A DNA stretch of 64,000 nt from JAGBWK01 sp964544595 (GCA_964544595.1 CAZJBM010000002.1:1-64000), one strand, 5' to 3'. Numbered from the stretch's first letter, positions 43,372 to 53,287 are shown. Made by a program: numbers and translations. The notes: a model not told the origin generated them from the sequence alone.

Positions 43372-45273
43372 CTATTCGTACTCGACGAGAACGGCGTCGG
43401 TGCCTACCACGTCGTCGGGCTTGACGAAGACGCGCTTGACGGTGAGGTCGTCGGGGGCCTCGACGTCGTTTTCCATCTTCATCGCTTCATAGACGAGGAG
43501 CACTTGTTTTTTCTTGACTTTGTCGCCTTTCTTGACGTTGACTTCTATGATGCGTCCTCCCATGGGGGCGGTAATAGTCTGGCCGGTAATAGGCTCCTTG
43601 GCTTCGGCTTCTTCCTCGGCGGCTTTCTTGGCGGCTTCTGGGTCGGCCGCTACCTGAGCGGCTTTCTGAGCCTCGAACTCTTCTTTGCGGCGGTTGAGGA
43701 GGAATTTGTTGGCCACGTTGGGGAGAAGTTCGAGAAGGAGCATCTCCTCAGGGTTAGACGCGAGCTTGACGCCGTACTCTTCAACAGAGGGATTCTCCGG
43801 CTTCTTATATGAAGAGACGTCGTAGGGGGTCTCTACGGGAGAGCCTGTGATCTGCTCGCGGAATGAGGCTTCGATGGGCACGGGGGTGTGGCCATACTCG
43901 CCTTTGACGAGAGAGATGAACTGGTTGGACTTCATCGTGTAGTCGGGGTTGCCTTTCTTGCGGTCGATAGCGAGGTTAACGGCCTGGGCGCCGACGATCT
44001 GGCTGGTGGGGGTCACGAGCGGCACTAACCCGGCGTCGCGGCGCACCTTCGGGATAAGGCGCATGGCGTCGTCGAGAAGATCCTCTGACTTGAGGGCTTT
44101 GAGCTGGGCGACCATATTGGAGTACATGCCGCCGGGCACTTCGGCGTTCTTGACGAGCTCATTGGGCTTGGGGAATCCGAAGTAGGCTTCGATAGCGTGG
44201 CATTTGTCGAGAAGGGTAGCTTCGTCGCCGGCTTTAGCAGCTTCGATGGCTTCGTCGAAGAGTCGGTCGACGTCGGCAGGGAGAGTGTCGGTAAGGGGAT
44301 CGAACTCGCGAGGGAAGTTGTCTTTCTGGAGGTCGAAATCGGCCAGGGCTTTGCGGGCATTGTAAAGCTCTTTGCGGATAAGACCGACGGCTTCCATGTC
44401 GGCTCCGATCTCGATACCTAGCTTCTTGCAGAAGATGTACATAAGCTCAATCGCGGGAGCAGCCGATCCGCCGCCAAACCACCATATGTTGGTGTCGAGG
44501 ATGTCGACGCCGTTGAGCACGGCCATGAGCGATGAGGCGAGACCGTAGCCGGGGGTGCAGTGGGTATGGAAGTCGACATCGACGCTGAGGTTGGCTTTGA
44601 GCTTTGAAATGATAGAGGCGGCGCGGGAGGGAGTGACGAGGCCGGCCATATCTTTGAGAGTAATGATTTTGGCTCCGAGCGCTTCCATCTGCTTAGCTTT
44701 GTCGACGAAGTACTGGTCGGTGAATATAAGCTCGGGCTCGGCAGGGGCTTCATCCTTTTTGCCGAACAGGCGGCTGAAGAAGCCTTTTTTCTCCTGCGGG
44801 AGGGCGGGAGCCTCTGGCTTGGGGTCGACGGTATAGCACACAGCACCGTCGGCGATGCCGCCGAGCTCGTTGATCATTTTGATAGACTCCTTGACGTTGT
44901 CGATGTCGTTGAGGGCGTCGAAGATACGCATCACGTTAAGGCCGTTCTTTATAGCCTCCTCGTAGAAGCCGCGGAGCACGTGGTCGGGGTAGGGGACATA
45001 GCCGAAGAGGTTACGCCCGCGGGAGAGGGCCGAGAGGAGCGACTTGCCTTTCATCGCATGGCTGACGGAGCGGAGGCGCGCCCAGGGCGACTCGTCGAGA
45101 TAGCGCATCACGGAGTCGGGGACAGCGCCGCCCCATACCTCCATGATATAGAAACGGGCGTTTTCGTAGAGAGGCAACAGTTTGTCGATCTCTGATTGCG
45201 GCATACGGGTCGCGAATAGCGACTGCTGGCCGTCGCGGAGAGTCAGATCTCTGATTTTAAGAACTTTTCCCAT
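43372..45273 (-). CDS. Biotin-dependent carboxyltransferase (oxaloacetate decarboxylase alpha / pyruvate carboxylase B type)
   Basis: 633 residues from the ATG at 45273 (MGKVLKIRDLTLRDGQQSL); the longer frame to 45360 has no conserved start. The carboxyltransferase TIM barrel has RDLTLRDGQQS, the lysine in LKDMAG (about 207) and FHTHCTPG. The biotinyl domain at the end carries EAMKM with Lys599. An Ala/Glu-rich linker joins them. An unusual lysine- and proline-rich insertion lies at about 152-183. It moves a carboxyl group between oxaloacetate/pyruvate and biotin; a decarboxylase or carboxylase direction cannot be decided here. Confidence 0.9.
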   Translation of the reverse strand: MGKVLKIRDLTLRDGQQSLFATRMPQSEIDKLLPLYENARFYIMEVWGGAVPDSVMRYLDESPWARLRSVSHAMKGKSLLSALSRGRNLFGYVPYPDHVLRGFYEEAIKNGLNVMRIFDALNDIDNVKESIKMINELGGIADGAVCYTVDPKPEAPALPQEKKGFFSRLFGKKDEAPAEPELIFTDQYFVDKAKQMEALGAKIITLKDMAGLVTPSRAASIISKLKANLSVDVDFHTHCTPGYGLASSLMAVLNGVDILDTNIWWFGGGSAAPAIELMYIFCKKLGIEIGADMEAVGLIRKELYNARKALADFDLQKDNFPREFDPLTDTLPADVDRLFDEAIEAAKAGDEATLLDKCHAIEAYFGFPKPNELVKNAEVPGGMYSNMVAQLKALKSEDLLDDAMRLIPKVRRDAGLVPLVTPTSQIVGAQAVNLAIDRKKGNPDYTMKSNQFISLVKGEYGHTPVPIEASFREQITGSPVETPYDVSSYKKPENPSVEEYGVKLASNPEEMLLLELLPNVANKFLLNRRKEEFEAQKAAQVAADPEAAKKAAEEEAEAKEPITGQTITAPMGGRIIEVNVKKGDKVKKKQVLLVYEAMKMENDVEAPDDLTVKRVFVKPDDVVGTDAVLVEYE

Positions 45274-45352
45274 AGAAACAGAATTTTTTGGGTTGAATAG
45301 TTGCTTAGCGGAGCCGGAGGGCTGCGCGATGCGTGATTCGGGTAGTAAAAAA

Positions 45353-45386
45353 CGGCTCACGGCTGCAATCGGCGGTCGCCGAGCCG
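45353..45386 (-). repeat. Inverted repeat in the leader of the biotin enzyme
   Basis: CGGCTC (45353) and GAGCCG (45381) flank an inner CGGCG/CGCCG pair. It could fold in the 5' untranslated RNA of the gene at 43372-45273, whose candidate -7 box TATTTTTG lies at 45421-45428 on the minus strand. Confidence 0.4.
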
Positions 45387-45471
45387 ACGATTCGGGGGCT
45401 CGCGCCTACCATGAGAATCGCAAAAATAGTGAATAAATACTAATGATGAAATAAAATTGCGGATTTTTTTG

Positions 45472-45479
45472 TAAATTTG
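45472..45479 (+). promoter_or_regulatory. Candidate -7 box of the PHP phosphatase gene
   Basis: TAAATTTG matches TAnnTTTG, 28 nt before the ATG at 45507. No -33 TTG at the right distance. The divergent biotin-enzyme -7 box lies about 45 nt away. Confidence 0.5.
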
Positions 45480-45506
45480 TGGTGAAAATTACAATTGAAT
45501 TTTATT

Positions 45507-46253
45507 ATGTTCAACATCTTCGGAAAAAGCAAGCCAAAGGAGAAGCTTTTTTTCAACACCGATATACATTGCCATATAATACCCGGAATCGATGACGGCT
45601 CGGAGAGCGCGGTGCTCTCGGTGGAGCTGGTGGAGCGCATGAAGGGTTGGGGCATCGACCATATAATAGCCACCCCGCACGTGACGCAGGAGACATTTGA
45701 GAACACCCCCGAGACCATACGCCCGGCCCTGGCAGAGCTCCGCAAGGCCCTCGACGAGGCCAATATCGACGTGAAGCTTGAGCAGTCGGCAGAGTATCGA
45801 CTCGACGAGTTTTCGATGGACCAGATGGAGCGAGGCGTAGTCATGCCATATCCCAATAAATACCTGCTCGTGGAGAACTCGTTCGTGCAAGAGCCATGGA
45901 ATCTGACAAAGATATTATTTGACCTCAATATCGCAGGCTACCGCCCGATTTGGGCCCACCCGGAGCGCTACGCCTATTATTACGATAAGGATAAGCGCCA
46001 CCGCTATGACGAGGTGCGCCAAGCGGGGGCTTTCTTCCAGGTGAATCTACTTAGCCTCGCGGGTTTCTACGGACGCGAGCAGAAGAAGGTGGCCGAAGAG
46101 CTGATAGAGAAAGGCTACGTCGACTTCCTCGGCACCGACCTGCACAACCACCGCCACGCCGACGCCATCGACGCCTACATAGGGTCGCGCGAATACCGCC
46201 GCCATAAGCAGGCTCTCGAAAACCGCATCAAAAACGACAGCGCATTCAAGTAA
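45507..46253 (+). CDS. CpsB/YwqE-type PHP tyrosine-protein phosphatase
   Basis: 248 residues from the ATG at 45507; the TTG at 45495 is less likely. The PHP motif HCHIIPGIDDGS, then ATPHVTQ, IWAHPERY and the late GTDLHNHRH, supply metal ligands for a three-metal centre. Such enzymes dephosphorylate tyrosines of capsule or exopolysaccharide co-polymerase kinases. No kinase is adjacent in the window. Confidence 0.9.
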   Translation: MFNIFGKSKPKEKLFFNTDIHCHIIPGIDDGSESAVLSVELVERMKGWGIDHIIATPHVTQETFENTPETIRPALAELRKALDEANIDVKLEQSAEYRLDEFSMDQMERGVVMPYPNKYLLVENSFVQEPWNLTKILFDLNIAGYRPIWAHPERYAYYYDKDKRHRYDEVRQAGAFFQVNLLSLAGFYGREQKKVAEELIEKGYVDFLGTDLHNHRHADAIDAYIGSREYRRHKQALENRIKNDSAFK

Positions 46254-46325
46254 AAAGTAAGTAACGAATCGCGGCTTGCGTAAAGATAATAGAGTTCGCC
46301 CACAAGTCAACACATACTACTCGCA

Positions 46326-47210
46326 ATGAGGAGAATAATCCACATAATCCGCTCAAAAACAAGAGGGATAATAAAGCGACCGAAATTCCTGCGGCCACGC
46401 ATCAGACGGCGGGGAAGGTATCTGCTTTCGCTCGACAATGAGAACAAGCTGAAGAGACTATGGGCTGTAAGAGTCAATTGTTGGCGCGTGATAGCGCTTC
46501 TCGCCGCGCTCTTCGCGATAAACGTAGGGGTAGGGTATGTGATATTCTCGCTGACGCCGCTTCGCAATCTGCTGCCGGACACCGAGGAGATGGTGGAGCG
46601 TCGCAGATACTCCGAGACGATGCATATGGTCGATTCGCTCAGTATGCAAGCCGCGGTCAACGCGCTCTATATAGAGAATATCAAGGCAGCTTTCGCGGGC
46701 GAACTCAGCCCCGACAGCATTAAGCCTGACACCACCGCCTTCACGGCGCTCGACACTACGGCGCTGCTGTCGCCCTCTGAGCGGGAGCGGGAGTTTCTGG
46801 CCAATTACTCGTCGCACGAGGGTTATGCGCTCGACTCGACATCGACCGTGCTGCCTGAGGCTCCGGCGTTTGTGGCCCCGGTGCGCGACGTGATGACACG
46901 CAGGGCGGGCAGAAGCCTTAACCCCCAATTCCAGATAACGGCGTCGAAGACCGATGTGTTCGCCATCGGGCGCGGGGCTGTGGTCGCCGTAGGCACTAAT
47001 GACGACAAGGCGAGCTATATCGTCATACAGCACCCCGACGGGTATCTCTCGCGATATGACAATCTCGATAAAGCATACGTGAAAATGGGCCAGGATATAA
47101 CCTCCGGGCAGAAGATAGGACTTTACGCTCTCCCGTCAGGCCGACCGCTGAACTTCTCGCTCTACCGCGACGGAGTTAATATCGACCCGTTTCAGTATAT
47201 TCATTTTTAG
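46326..47210 (+). CDS. Degenerate LytM/M23-like membrane protein
   Basis: 294 residues. A very basic N-terminus (RRRGRYLLSL region) and one membrane helix at about 52-72 precede a periplasmic stalk and a LytM-like fold at about 185-292 (VFAIGRGAVVAVG, YIVIQHPDGYLSRYDNLDKA, GQKIGLY, NFSLYRDGVNIDP). The zinc ligands are missing: no HxxxD, YDNL replaces the usual YAHL, and NFS replaces HLH. It is therefore probably an EnvC/NlpD-like regulator of cell-wall amidases rather than an enzyme. Confidence 0.82.
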   Translation: MRRIIHIIRSKTRGIIKRPKFLRPRIRRRGRYLLSLDNENKLKRLWAVRVNCWRVIALLAALFAINVGVGYVIFSLTPLRNLLPDTEEMVERRRYSETMHMVDSLSMQAAVNALYIENIKAAFAGELSPDSIKPDTTAFTALDTTALLSPSEREREFLANYSSHEGYALDSTSTVLPEAPAFVAPVRDVMTRRAGRSLNPQFQITASKTDVFAIGRGAVVAVGTNDDKASYIVIQHPDGYLSRYDNLDKAYVKMGQDITSGQKIGLYALPSGRPLNFSLYRDGVNIDPFQYIHF

Positions 47211-47223
47211 GTAAGATTTTTAT

Positions 47224-48384
47224 ATGAATTTCCCCAAATGCATAGCCGTGCTCGGCTCGACAGGCTCAATCGGCACCCAGACTCTCGACGTGATTTCGCA
47301 GTACCCCGACCGCTTTAAGGCAACGGTGCTGATAGCTGGGTCGAAAGTAGACACTCTGATACAGCAAGCGCTCCGCTTCAGACCCAAACTCGCCATAATT
47401 GCCGACGAAGAGAAATACCCGAAACTGAAATCGCAGCTTCACGGCACTGGAATCGCCACAGCCGGGGGCTCGGGCGCGATTCTCGACGCGATGGCCTCCG
47501 ATCTCTTTGACACGGTGGTTACAGCAACGGTAGGCTACAGCGGGCTGGCCCCGACGCTAACGGCAATAAAGCACGGGAAGGATATCGCGCTCGCCAACAA
47601 GGAGACCCTTGTGGTGGCCGGGGATATAGTATGCGACGCGCTCGCGAGGTCGAGGTCGCGTCTGCTCCCGGTCGATTCAGAACATTCGGCCATACACCAG
47701 TGCCTGGTAGGGGAGGAGCAGGAGGATGTGCGCAAACTGATTATCACAGCATCGGGAGGCCCATTCCGCACCTTCACCAAGGAGCAGATCGAGAAGGTCA
47801 CCCCGGCCGACGCGCTCAAGCATCCGAGTTGGTCGATGGGCGCTAAAATAACCATCGACTCGGCGACGATGATTAACAAGGCGTTTGAGATCATCGAAGC
47901 GCACTGGCTTTTCGGAGTGCCGTCGGACAAAATCGTCCCGGTGGTGCACCCGCAGTCGATCGTGCACTCGATGGTAGAGTTTATCGACGGCTCGGTGAAG
48001 GCGCAGCTCGGTATGCCCGATATGAGAATACCGATCAGATATGCCCTAGGAGAGGCGCGCCGACTTGAAGCAGCTGACTCGCCGCTGACACTCGACAAAA
48101 TGCTCAACCTTACATTTGAGCAACCCGACCAAGAAAAATTTCCCGCCATCAAACTGGCGCCGTACGCGCTCAATCGCGGAGGCAACACGGCGTGCATCAT
48201 CAATGCGGCCAACGAGGTAGCTGTGGCCGCGTTCCTGAAGGGGCTCATCCCGTTCCCGGCAATCTACGACACGATCGAGCGCGCTCTCGGAGCGATAGAC
48301 TTCATCGCGGCCCCGACCTATGAGGACTACGTGTCGACCAACGCTGCTGCCCGCGTCTATGCCGAGTCACTGATCCCCTCCTGA
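47224..48384 (+). CDS. dxr: 1-deoxy-D-xylulose 5-phosphate reductoisomerase
   Basis: 386 residues. The NADPH-binding start AVLGSTGSIGTQTLDV, the LANKETLVVAGD motif, and the catalytic PVDSEHSAIHQCL with the metal-binding Asp and Glu are all present. It converts DXP to MEP in the non-mevalonate isoprenoid pathway. It lies 13 nt after the LytM-like gene and before rseP, a common core arrangement. Confidence 0.96.
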   Translation: MNFPKCIAVLGSTGSIGTQTLDVISQYPDRFKATVLIAGSKVDTLIQQALRFRPKLAIIADEEKYPKLKSQLHGTGIATAGGSGAILDAMASDLFDTVVTATVGYSGLAPTLTAIKHGKDIALANKETLVVAGDIVCDALARSRSRLLPVDSEHSAIHQCLVGEEQEDVRKLIITASGGPFRTFTKEQIEKVTPADALKHPSWSMGAKITIDSATMINKAFEIIEAHWLFGVPSDKIVPVVHPQSIVHSMVEFIDGSVKAQLGMPDMRIPIRYALGEARRLEAADSPLTLDKMLNLTFEQPDQEKFPAIKLAPYALNRGGNTACIINAANEVAVAAFLKGLIPFPAIYDTIERALGAIDFIAAPTYEDYVSTNAAARVYAESLIPS

Positions 48385-48549
48385 ACGAATGGAGCGTCGC
48401 TGGAGCCGTTGATTAACGGCTTTTCAGGTGATTAACATTTTTTATTGGGGCAACTCTAAGGAAAAATTCTTACCTTTGGGGGAATTTTTTCTATAATAAA
48501 AGCAGTCATTACGAAATAAGCGCGCCTACAGCGCCGCTAAAACATATTT

Positions 48550-49902
48550 ATGGAAACATTTCTGATTAAAGCTCTACAGCTGATCGCGGCCCTGAGCCTG
48601 CTGGTTCTGGTCCATGAATTCGGCCACTATCTATTCTCGCGAATTTTCGGCATCAAGGTCGAGAAATTCTATCTGTTTTTCAATCCGTGGTTCACACTGT
48701 TCAAATGGAAACCGAAGCCGCCTAAAAAGCGCAAACTGAATCCCGACGGCACGCCTAAGGCTTCGTGGCGCGACACGGAGTATGGTATCGGCTGGCTTCC
48801 TCTCGGCGGCTACTGCAAAATCGCCGGAATGATCGACGAGTCGATGGACAAGGAGCAAATGGCGCAGCCGGCAAAGGCCGACGAATTCCGCTCGCGCCCG
48901 GCCTATCAGAGATTGCTCGTCATGGTCGGGGGCGTGATGTTCAACTTCATACTCGCGATAATAATATATATAGGTATCGCATGGTATTGGGGCGATAAAT
49001 ACGTGCCATACGAAAACGCTACCGCGGGTATGCTTTTCACCGACGCGGCAAAAGAGGCGGGATATAAGGACGGCGATATTATTCTCGCGGCCGACGGCCA
49101 TTATGTGGCAGCCAATGAGTCGCCCCTGAAAATAGCTGAGGCGAAGGAGGTGACAGTAAAGCGAGGTAATGACACGATAGTAATAAAGAATCCAGAGAAT
49201 TTCCCGCTCAACCTCGAAAAAGGGTTCTTCACATACCGATTGCCTGTTCACGTTAAGCAAGTGATGCCCGGCAGCGTGGCCGAGAAAGCCGGAATGAAAG
49301 CCGATGACCATATCGTGAAGATCGGCGACCGCCCGACCGACGGCTACGACCAGCTCACTCAGGCTCTTATGGAGGCCGACGGCAAGCCCACAAACCTCAC
49401 GCTCGTACGCGGACGGGACTCGGTCAATATCACCGTTGTGCCCGAGGATGGTAAACTCGGCTTCGGACTGAAGCAGCTCGATGAGGTTTATCCATGCGAA
49501 ATACAGACCTACAACATATTCCAGGCCGTGCCTAAGGGGATAAGCGACGGCACCAACCAGCTTGTCACCTACGTGGGCTCGCTCAAATATCTGTTCACTA
49601 AGAAAGGAGCGACTGAAATCGGCGGCTTCGGAGCCATCGGAAATCTCTTCCCGGAGAAGTGGAATTGGTTTGTGTTCTGGAACATGGCAGCGTTTCTCTC
49701 GATTATCCTCGCGTTCATGAACATATTGCCGATACCGGCCTTGGACGGCGGACACGTGATGTTTGTGCTGTGGGAGATAATCACAGGCCGCAAGCCCTCT
49801 GACAAATTCCTTGAGTATGCCCAGATGGCAGGCATGTTTCTGCTCTTAGCGTTGCTGCTGTATGCCAATGCCAACGACATCTACCGATTTGTATTCAAAT
49901 AA
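48550..49902 (+). CDS. rseP: RIP metalloprotease RseP
   Basis: 450 residues. The zinc motif HEFGH is at 22-26 in the first helix. Two PDZ regions follow (about 140-205 and 225-300; the second has MPGSVAEKAGMKADD), and the third metal ligand lies in IPALDGGH in the late membrane segment. A site-2 protease that cleaves anti-sigma factors within the membrane; the anti-sigma-like protein at 35.3 kb is one conceivable substrate. A short basic insertion (about 57-70, PKPPKKRK) follows the first helix. Confidence 0.94.
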   Translation: METFLIKALQLIAALSLLVLVHEFGHYLFSRIFGIKVEKFYLFFNPWFTLFKWKPKPPKKRKLNPDGTPKASWRDTEYGIGWLPLGGYCKIAGMIDESMDKEQMAQPAKADEFRSRPAYQRLLVMVGGVMFNFILAIIIYIGIAWYWGDKYVPYENATAGMLFTDAAKEAGYKDGDIILAADGHYVAANESPLKIAEAKEVTVKRGNDTIVIKNPENFPLNLEKGFFTYRLPVHVKQVMPGSVAEKAGMKADDHIVKIGDRPTDGYDQLTQALMEADGKPTNLTLVRGRDSVNITVVPEDGKLGFGLKQLDEVYPCEIQTYNIFQAVPKGISDGTNQLVTYVGSLKYLFTKKGATEIGGFGAIGNLFPEKWNWFVFWNMAAFLSIILAFMNILPIPALDGGHVMFVLWEIITGRKPSDKFLEYAQMAGMFLLLALLLYANANDIYRFVFK

Positions 49903-49909
49903 GACAGCG

Positions 49910-51103
49910 ATGAACAAGAATAATCTCCCCGAAATAGTACTGAGAAAAGGGAAAGAGGAGTCACTCGACAGATTTCACCCCTGGGTGTTCTCGGGCGCGA
50001 TAGCGTCGCTCCCCGAGGATGTCGAAGAGGGGGAAGTGGTAGCCGTGATCGCCCATGACGGCCGTCTTATAGGCGTGGGCCATTATCAGATAGGGAGCAT
50101 AGCAGTGCGTATGCTCGACTTCGCCGACACGGTTATCGACAAGGGCTTTTTCGTGGAGCGGCTTAACGACGCGCTGCGTATGCGTAAGGCGCTCCGCCTC
50201 GACCGCCCCGATAACAACGCTTACCGCCTGGTGCATGGCGAAGGCGACTTCCTGCCGGGATTGATCATCGATATTTACGGCACGACCGCCGTGGTGCAAG
50301 CCCATAGCCCCGGCATGCATTATTGCCGCGAGGTCATAGCGTTGGCACTGACCGAGATGGACGGCATAGAGATCGCCAACGTATATTATAAATCAGAAAC
50401 AACGCTCCCATTTAAGGCGCAGCTCGATCCGCGCAACGATTATCTGATTGGCGGGTTTGACACAAATGTCGCCACCGAAAACGGGTTGCAATTTCATATC
50501 GATTGGCTTAAGGGTCAGAAAACCGGATTTTTCGTCGACCAGCGCGATAACCGCGCCATGCTCGAACGCTTCTCTGCCGGGCGAAATGTGCTGAATATGT
50601 TCTGTTACACTGGCGGCTTCTCGGTGTACGCCCTTCGCGGAGGTGCTAAACGCGTCGTTTCGGTCGACTCATCGGCCAAGGCGATCGCCCTGACCACGGC
50701 CAACGTGGGCCTCAACTTCCCCGACGATACAAGGCATCAGGCAGTTGCCGAAGACGCGTTCAAGTATCTTGACACTATGGGTAATGGGGAGTTTGACCTG
50801 ATTGTGCTCGATCCGCCGGCTTTCGCCAAACACCGCACCGCGCTGAAGAACGCTTTAAGAGGCTATCAGCGACTGAACTACAAGGCATTTGAGAAAATAG
50901 CTCCAGGGGGGATACTGTTCACATTCTCCTGCTCGCAGGCTGTCAGCCGCGAGCAATTCCGTTTGGCCGTATTCTCTGCCGCCGCGCAATCGCGCAGGAG
51001 AGTGCGGATACTTCATCAACTCACTCAACCCGCCGACCACCCCGTGTCGATTTATCATCCCGAAGGGGAGTATCTGAAGGGATTGATACTGTATGTTGAA
51101 TAA
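49910..51103 (+). CDS. rlmI: RlmI-like 23S rRNA (cytosine) methyltransferase
   Basis: 397 residues from the ATG at 49910, 7 nt after the rseP stop; the longer frame overlaps rseP. An N-terminal PUA domain (about 5-90) precedes a Rossmann methyltransferase: GFFVDQRDNR, LNMFCYTGGFSVYAL as motif I, VSVDSS, LDPPAF as motif IV, and a late FSCSQ. It likely methylates a 23S rRNA cytosine with S-adenosylmethionine. The exact position is inferred from the family. Confidence 0.9.
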   Translation: MNKNNLPEIVLRKGKEESLDRFHPWVFSGAIASLPEDVEEGEVVAVIAHDGRLIGVGHYQIGSIAVRMLDFADTVIDKGFFVERLNDALRMRKALRLDRPDNNAYRLVHGEGDFLPGLIIDIYGTTAVVQAHSPGMHYCREVIALALTEMDGIEIANVYYKSETTLPFKAQLDPRNDYLIGGFDTNVATENGLQFHIDWLKGQKTGFFVDQRDNRAMLERFSAGRNVLNMFCYTGGFSVYALRGGAKRVVSVDSSAKAIALTTANVGLNFPDDTRHQAVAEDAFKYLDTMGNGEFDLIVLDPPAFAKHRTALKNALRGYQRLNYKAFEKIAPGGILFTFSCSQAVSREQFRLAVFSAAAQSRRRVRILHQLTQPADHPVSIYHPEGEYLKGLILYVE

Positions 51104-51129
51104 ACAAAACTTAATTAAATAATATTTTC

Positions 51130-53124
51130 GTGAAACGCATTATACTTGCCGCAGCCGTTTGCGGCGCGATTATGCCCTCAGCCATGGCAAATGATAACAC
51201 AGGATTTAACTACGTGGTCGATCGCTTCTCAGATATCGAGGTACTTCGCTATAAAGTACCCGAATTCGAGAACTTAACCCCCAAGCAGAAAGCTCTTGTC
51301 TACTATCTGACCGAGGCGGCTCTCGCCGGGCGCGACATCCTTTGGGATCAGAACGGCAAATACAATCTACCCGTGCGCGACCTCGTCGAGAACGTTTACG
51401 TGAATTATTCAGGCGATAAAAACTCAGCCGACTTCAAGGCGCTGGAGCTATATCTGAAGCAAATCAGCTTCGGCAACGGTATTCATCATCACTATTCGAT
51501 GGATAAATTCACCCCCGGCTTCAGCGAGGATTTCCTCAAGGCCGAGGTGGCGAAGCTCCCCGCGGATCAGCAGCCCAAAGAACTCGACACGCTGATGAAA
51601 GTTATTTTCGATCCGACGTTCCTCGCAAAGCGCGTCAACCAAGCCGAAGGGGAGGACCTGATCGTGACATCGGCCAACAATATGTATGAGGGCGTGACCC
51701 AAAAAGAGGTGGAGGATTACTTCGCGTCAATCAAAGACACAACCGACCTTCGCCCCATATCTTACGGCCTTAACACCCGCGTGGTGAAGAAGGATGGTAA
51801 GGTTGTTGAGGAGGCATATAAAATAGGCGGAGTTTATTCCCCTGCAATCGAACGAATCGTCGACAACCTCGCCAAAGCCGCGAAATATGCCGAAAATCCC
51901 CGCCAGAAACAGGTTATCGACCTGCTCATCAAGTTTTATACAACAGGCGATTTGAAGGACTTCGACGAATACTCTATTTTGTGGACAGAGGACACTGACT
52001 CGCAGGTTGATTTCATCAACGGCTTTATCGAAAGCTATGGCGACCCTCTCGGCATGACCGGCTCATGGGAGTCAATCGTCAACTTCAAGAATATCCCGGC
52101 ATCAAAGCGCACCGAAACTCTCAGCGCCAACGCGCAGTGGTTTGAGAATAATTCGCCAGTCGACCCCCGATTCCGCAAACCTGAAGTAAAAGGAGTGTCG
52201 GCAAAGGTAATCACTGCTGCTATTCTCGCCGGCGACTCCTATCCCGCAACCCCTATCGGCATTAACCTGCCCAACGCCAACTGGATCCGCGCCGAGCACG
52301 GCTCGAAATCGGTGACCCTCGAAAATATCACCCAAGCCTACGACGAGGCTTCGCATGGCAACGGTTTTAACGAGGAATTTGTTATCGATGAAGCAACACG
52401 CAAGCTCCTCGACGACTATCTCTTTATCACGGATAATCTCCACACCGACCTGCATGAGTGCCTCGGCCACGGCTCCGGTCGTCTGCTCCCCGGCGTTGAC
52501 CCCGATGCGATGAAGGCTCACGGCTCTACGCTCGAAGAGACCCGCGCCGACCTCTTTGCCCTCTATTATCTCGCCGATCCTAAGCTCATAGAGCTCGGCC
52601 TGCTCGACAACCCCGATGCTTATAAGGCCGAATACTATAAATATATACTCAACGGCCTGATGACACAGCTGATGCGCATAGAGCCGGGAAAGAATATCGA
52701 GGAGGCCCACATGCGTAATCGCCAGCTCATAGCAGCCTGGGCTTTTGAGCACGGAAAGAAAGACAACGTCATAGAGATGGTTGAGCGCGACGGCAAGACT
52801 TATATACAGATCAACGATTATCCTGCGCTTCGCGAGCTTTTCGGCGAGCTGCTTGCCGAGATACAGCGCATAAAGAGCGAGGGTGATTATGAAGCGGGCC
52901 GCAATCTCGTTGAGACTTACGCCGTAAAGGTTGACCCTGAGATACATAAGGAAGTGCTCGACCGCTACGCTCATCTCAATATAGCTCCTTACAAGGGCTT
53001 CGTCAACCCTGTTTATGCCCCTGTGTTTGACGCTAACGGCGAAATAATCGACGTGACGGTTGACTACACCGAGGATTACATCACCCAGCATCTCCGCTAC
53101 TCACGCCAATATCGGGCGTTATAA
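51130..53124 (+). CDS. Dipeptidyl peptidase III (M49 family)
   Basis: 664 residues, GTG start at 51130. A signal peptide covers about 1-20. The zinc motif HECLGH is at 442-447 and the second motif EETRAD near 468-473, close to the family HELLGH and EECRAD forms. It removes dipeptides from the N-terminus of peptides; here it appears periplasmic or lipid-associated. Full length for the bacterial subgroup. Confidence 0.93.
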   Translation: MKRIILAAAVCGAIMPSAMANDNTGFNYVVDRFSDIEVLRYKVPEFENLTPKQKALVYYLTEAALAGRDILWDQNGKYNLPVRDLVENVYVNYSGDKNSADFKALELYLKQISFGNGIHHHYSMDKFTPGFSEDFLKAEVAKLPADQQPKELDTLMKVIFDPTFLAKRVNQAEGEDLIVTSANNMYEGVTQKEVEDYFASIKDTTDLRPISYGLNTRVVKKDGKVVEEAYKIGGVYSPAIERIVDNLAKAAKYAENPRQKQVIDLLIKFYTTGDLKDFDEYSILWTEDTDSQVDFINGFIESYGDPLGMTGSWESIVNFKNIPASKRTETLSANAQWFENNSPVDPRFRKPEVKGVSAKVITAAILAGDSYPATPIGINLPNANWIRAEHGSKSVTLENITQAYDEASHGNGFNEEFVIDEATRKLLDDYLFITDNLHTDLHECLGHGSGRLLPGVDPDAMKAHGSTLEETRADLFALYYLADPKLIELGLLDNPDAYKAEYYKYILNGLMTQLMRIEPGKNIEEAHMRNRQLIAAWAFEHGKKDNVIEMVERDGKTYIQINDYPALRELFGELLAEIQRIKSEGDYEAGRNLVETYAVKVDPEIHKEVLDRYAHLNIAPYKGFVNPVYAPVFDANGEIIDVTVDYTEDYITQHLRYSRQYRAL

Positions 53125-53137
53125 CAAGCTAACTGAT

Positions 53138-53189
53138 TGCGGGCTGCGATTCTCGGCGACGATTCGGGAATCGCGGCCCGTCGCTTTTT
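53138..53189 (+). terminator. Terminator after the DPP III gene
   Basis: GGGC-T-GCGATTC (53141-53152) and GAATCGC-G-GCCC (53168-53179) form an 11-pair stem with one mismatch, followed by TTTTT. The stretch from here to 53475 contains only the sigma-factor promoter and AT-rich leader. Confidence 0.75.
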
Positions 53190-53287
53190 AATGGTCAGTA
53201 TAATCGCTGTTTTTGGCCGATTTTTGGTAAAAAATTGTAATTATTTCCTATTAATTAGTTAAAATATCGTAAGTAGATGAGAAAATG

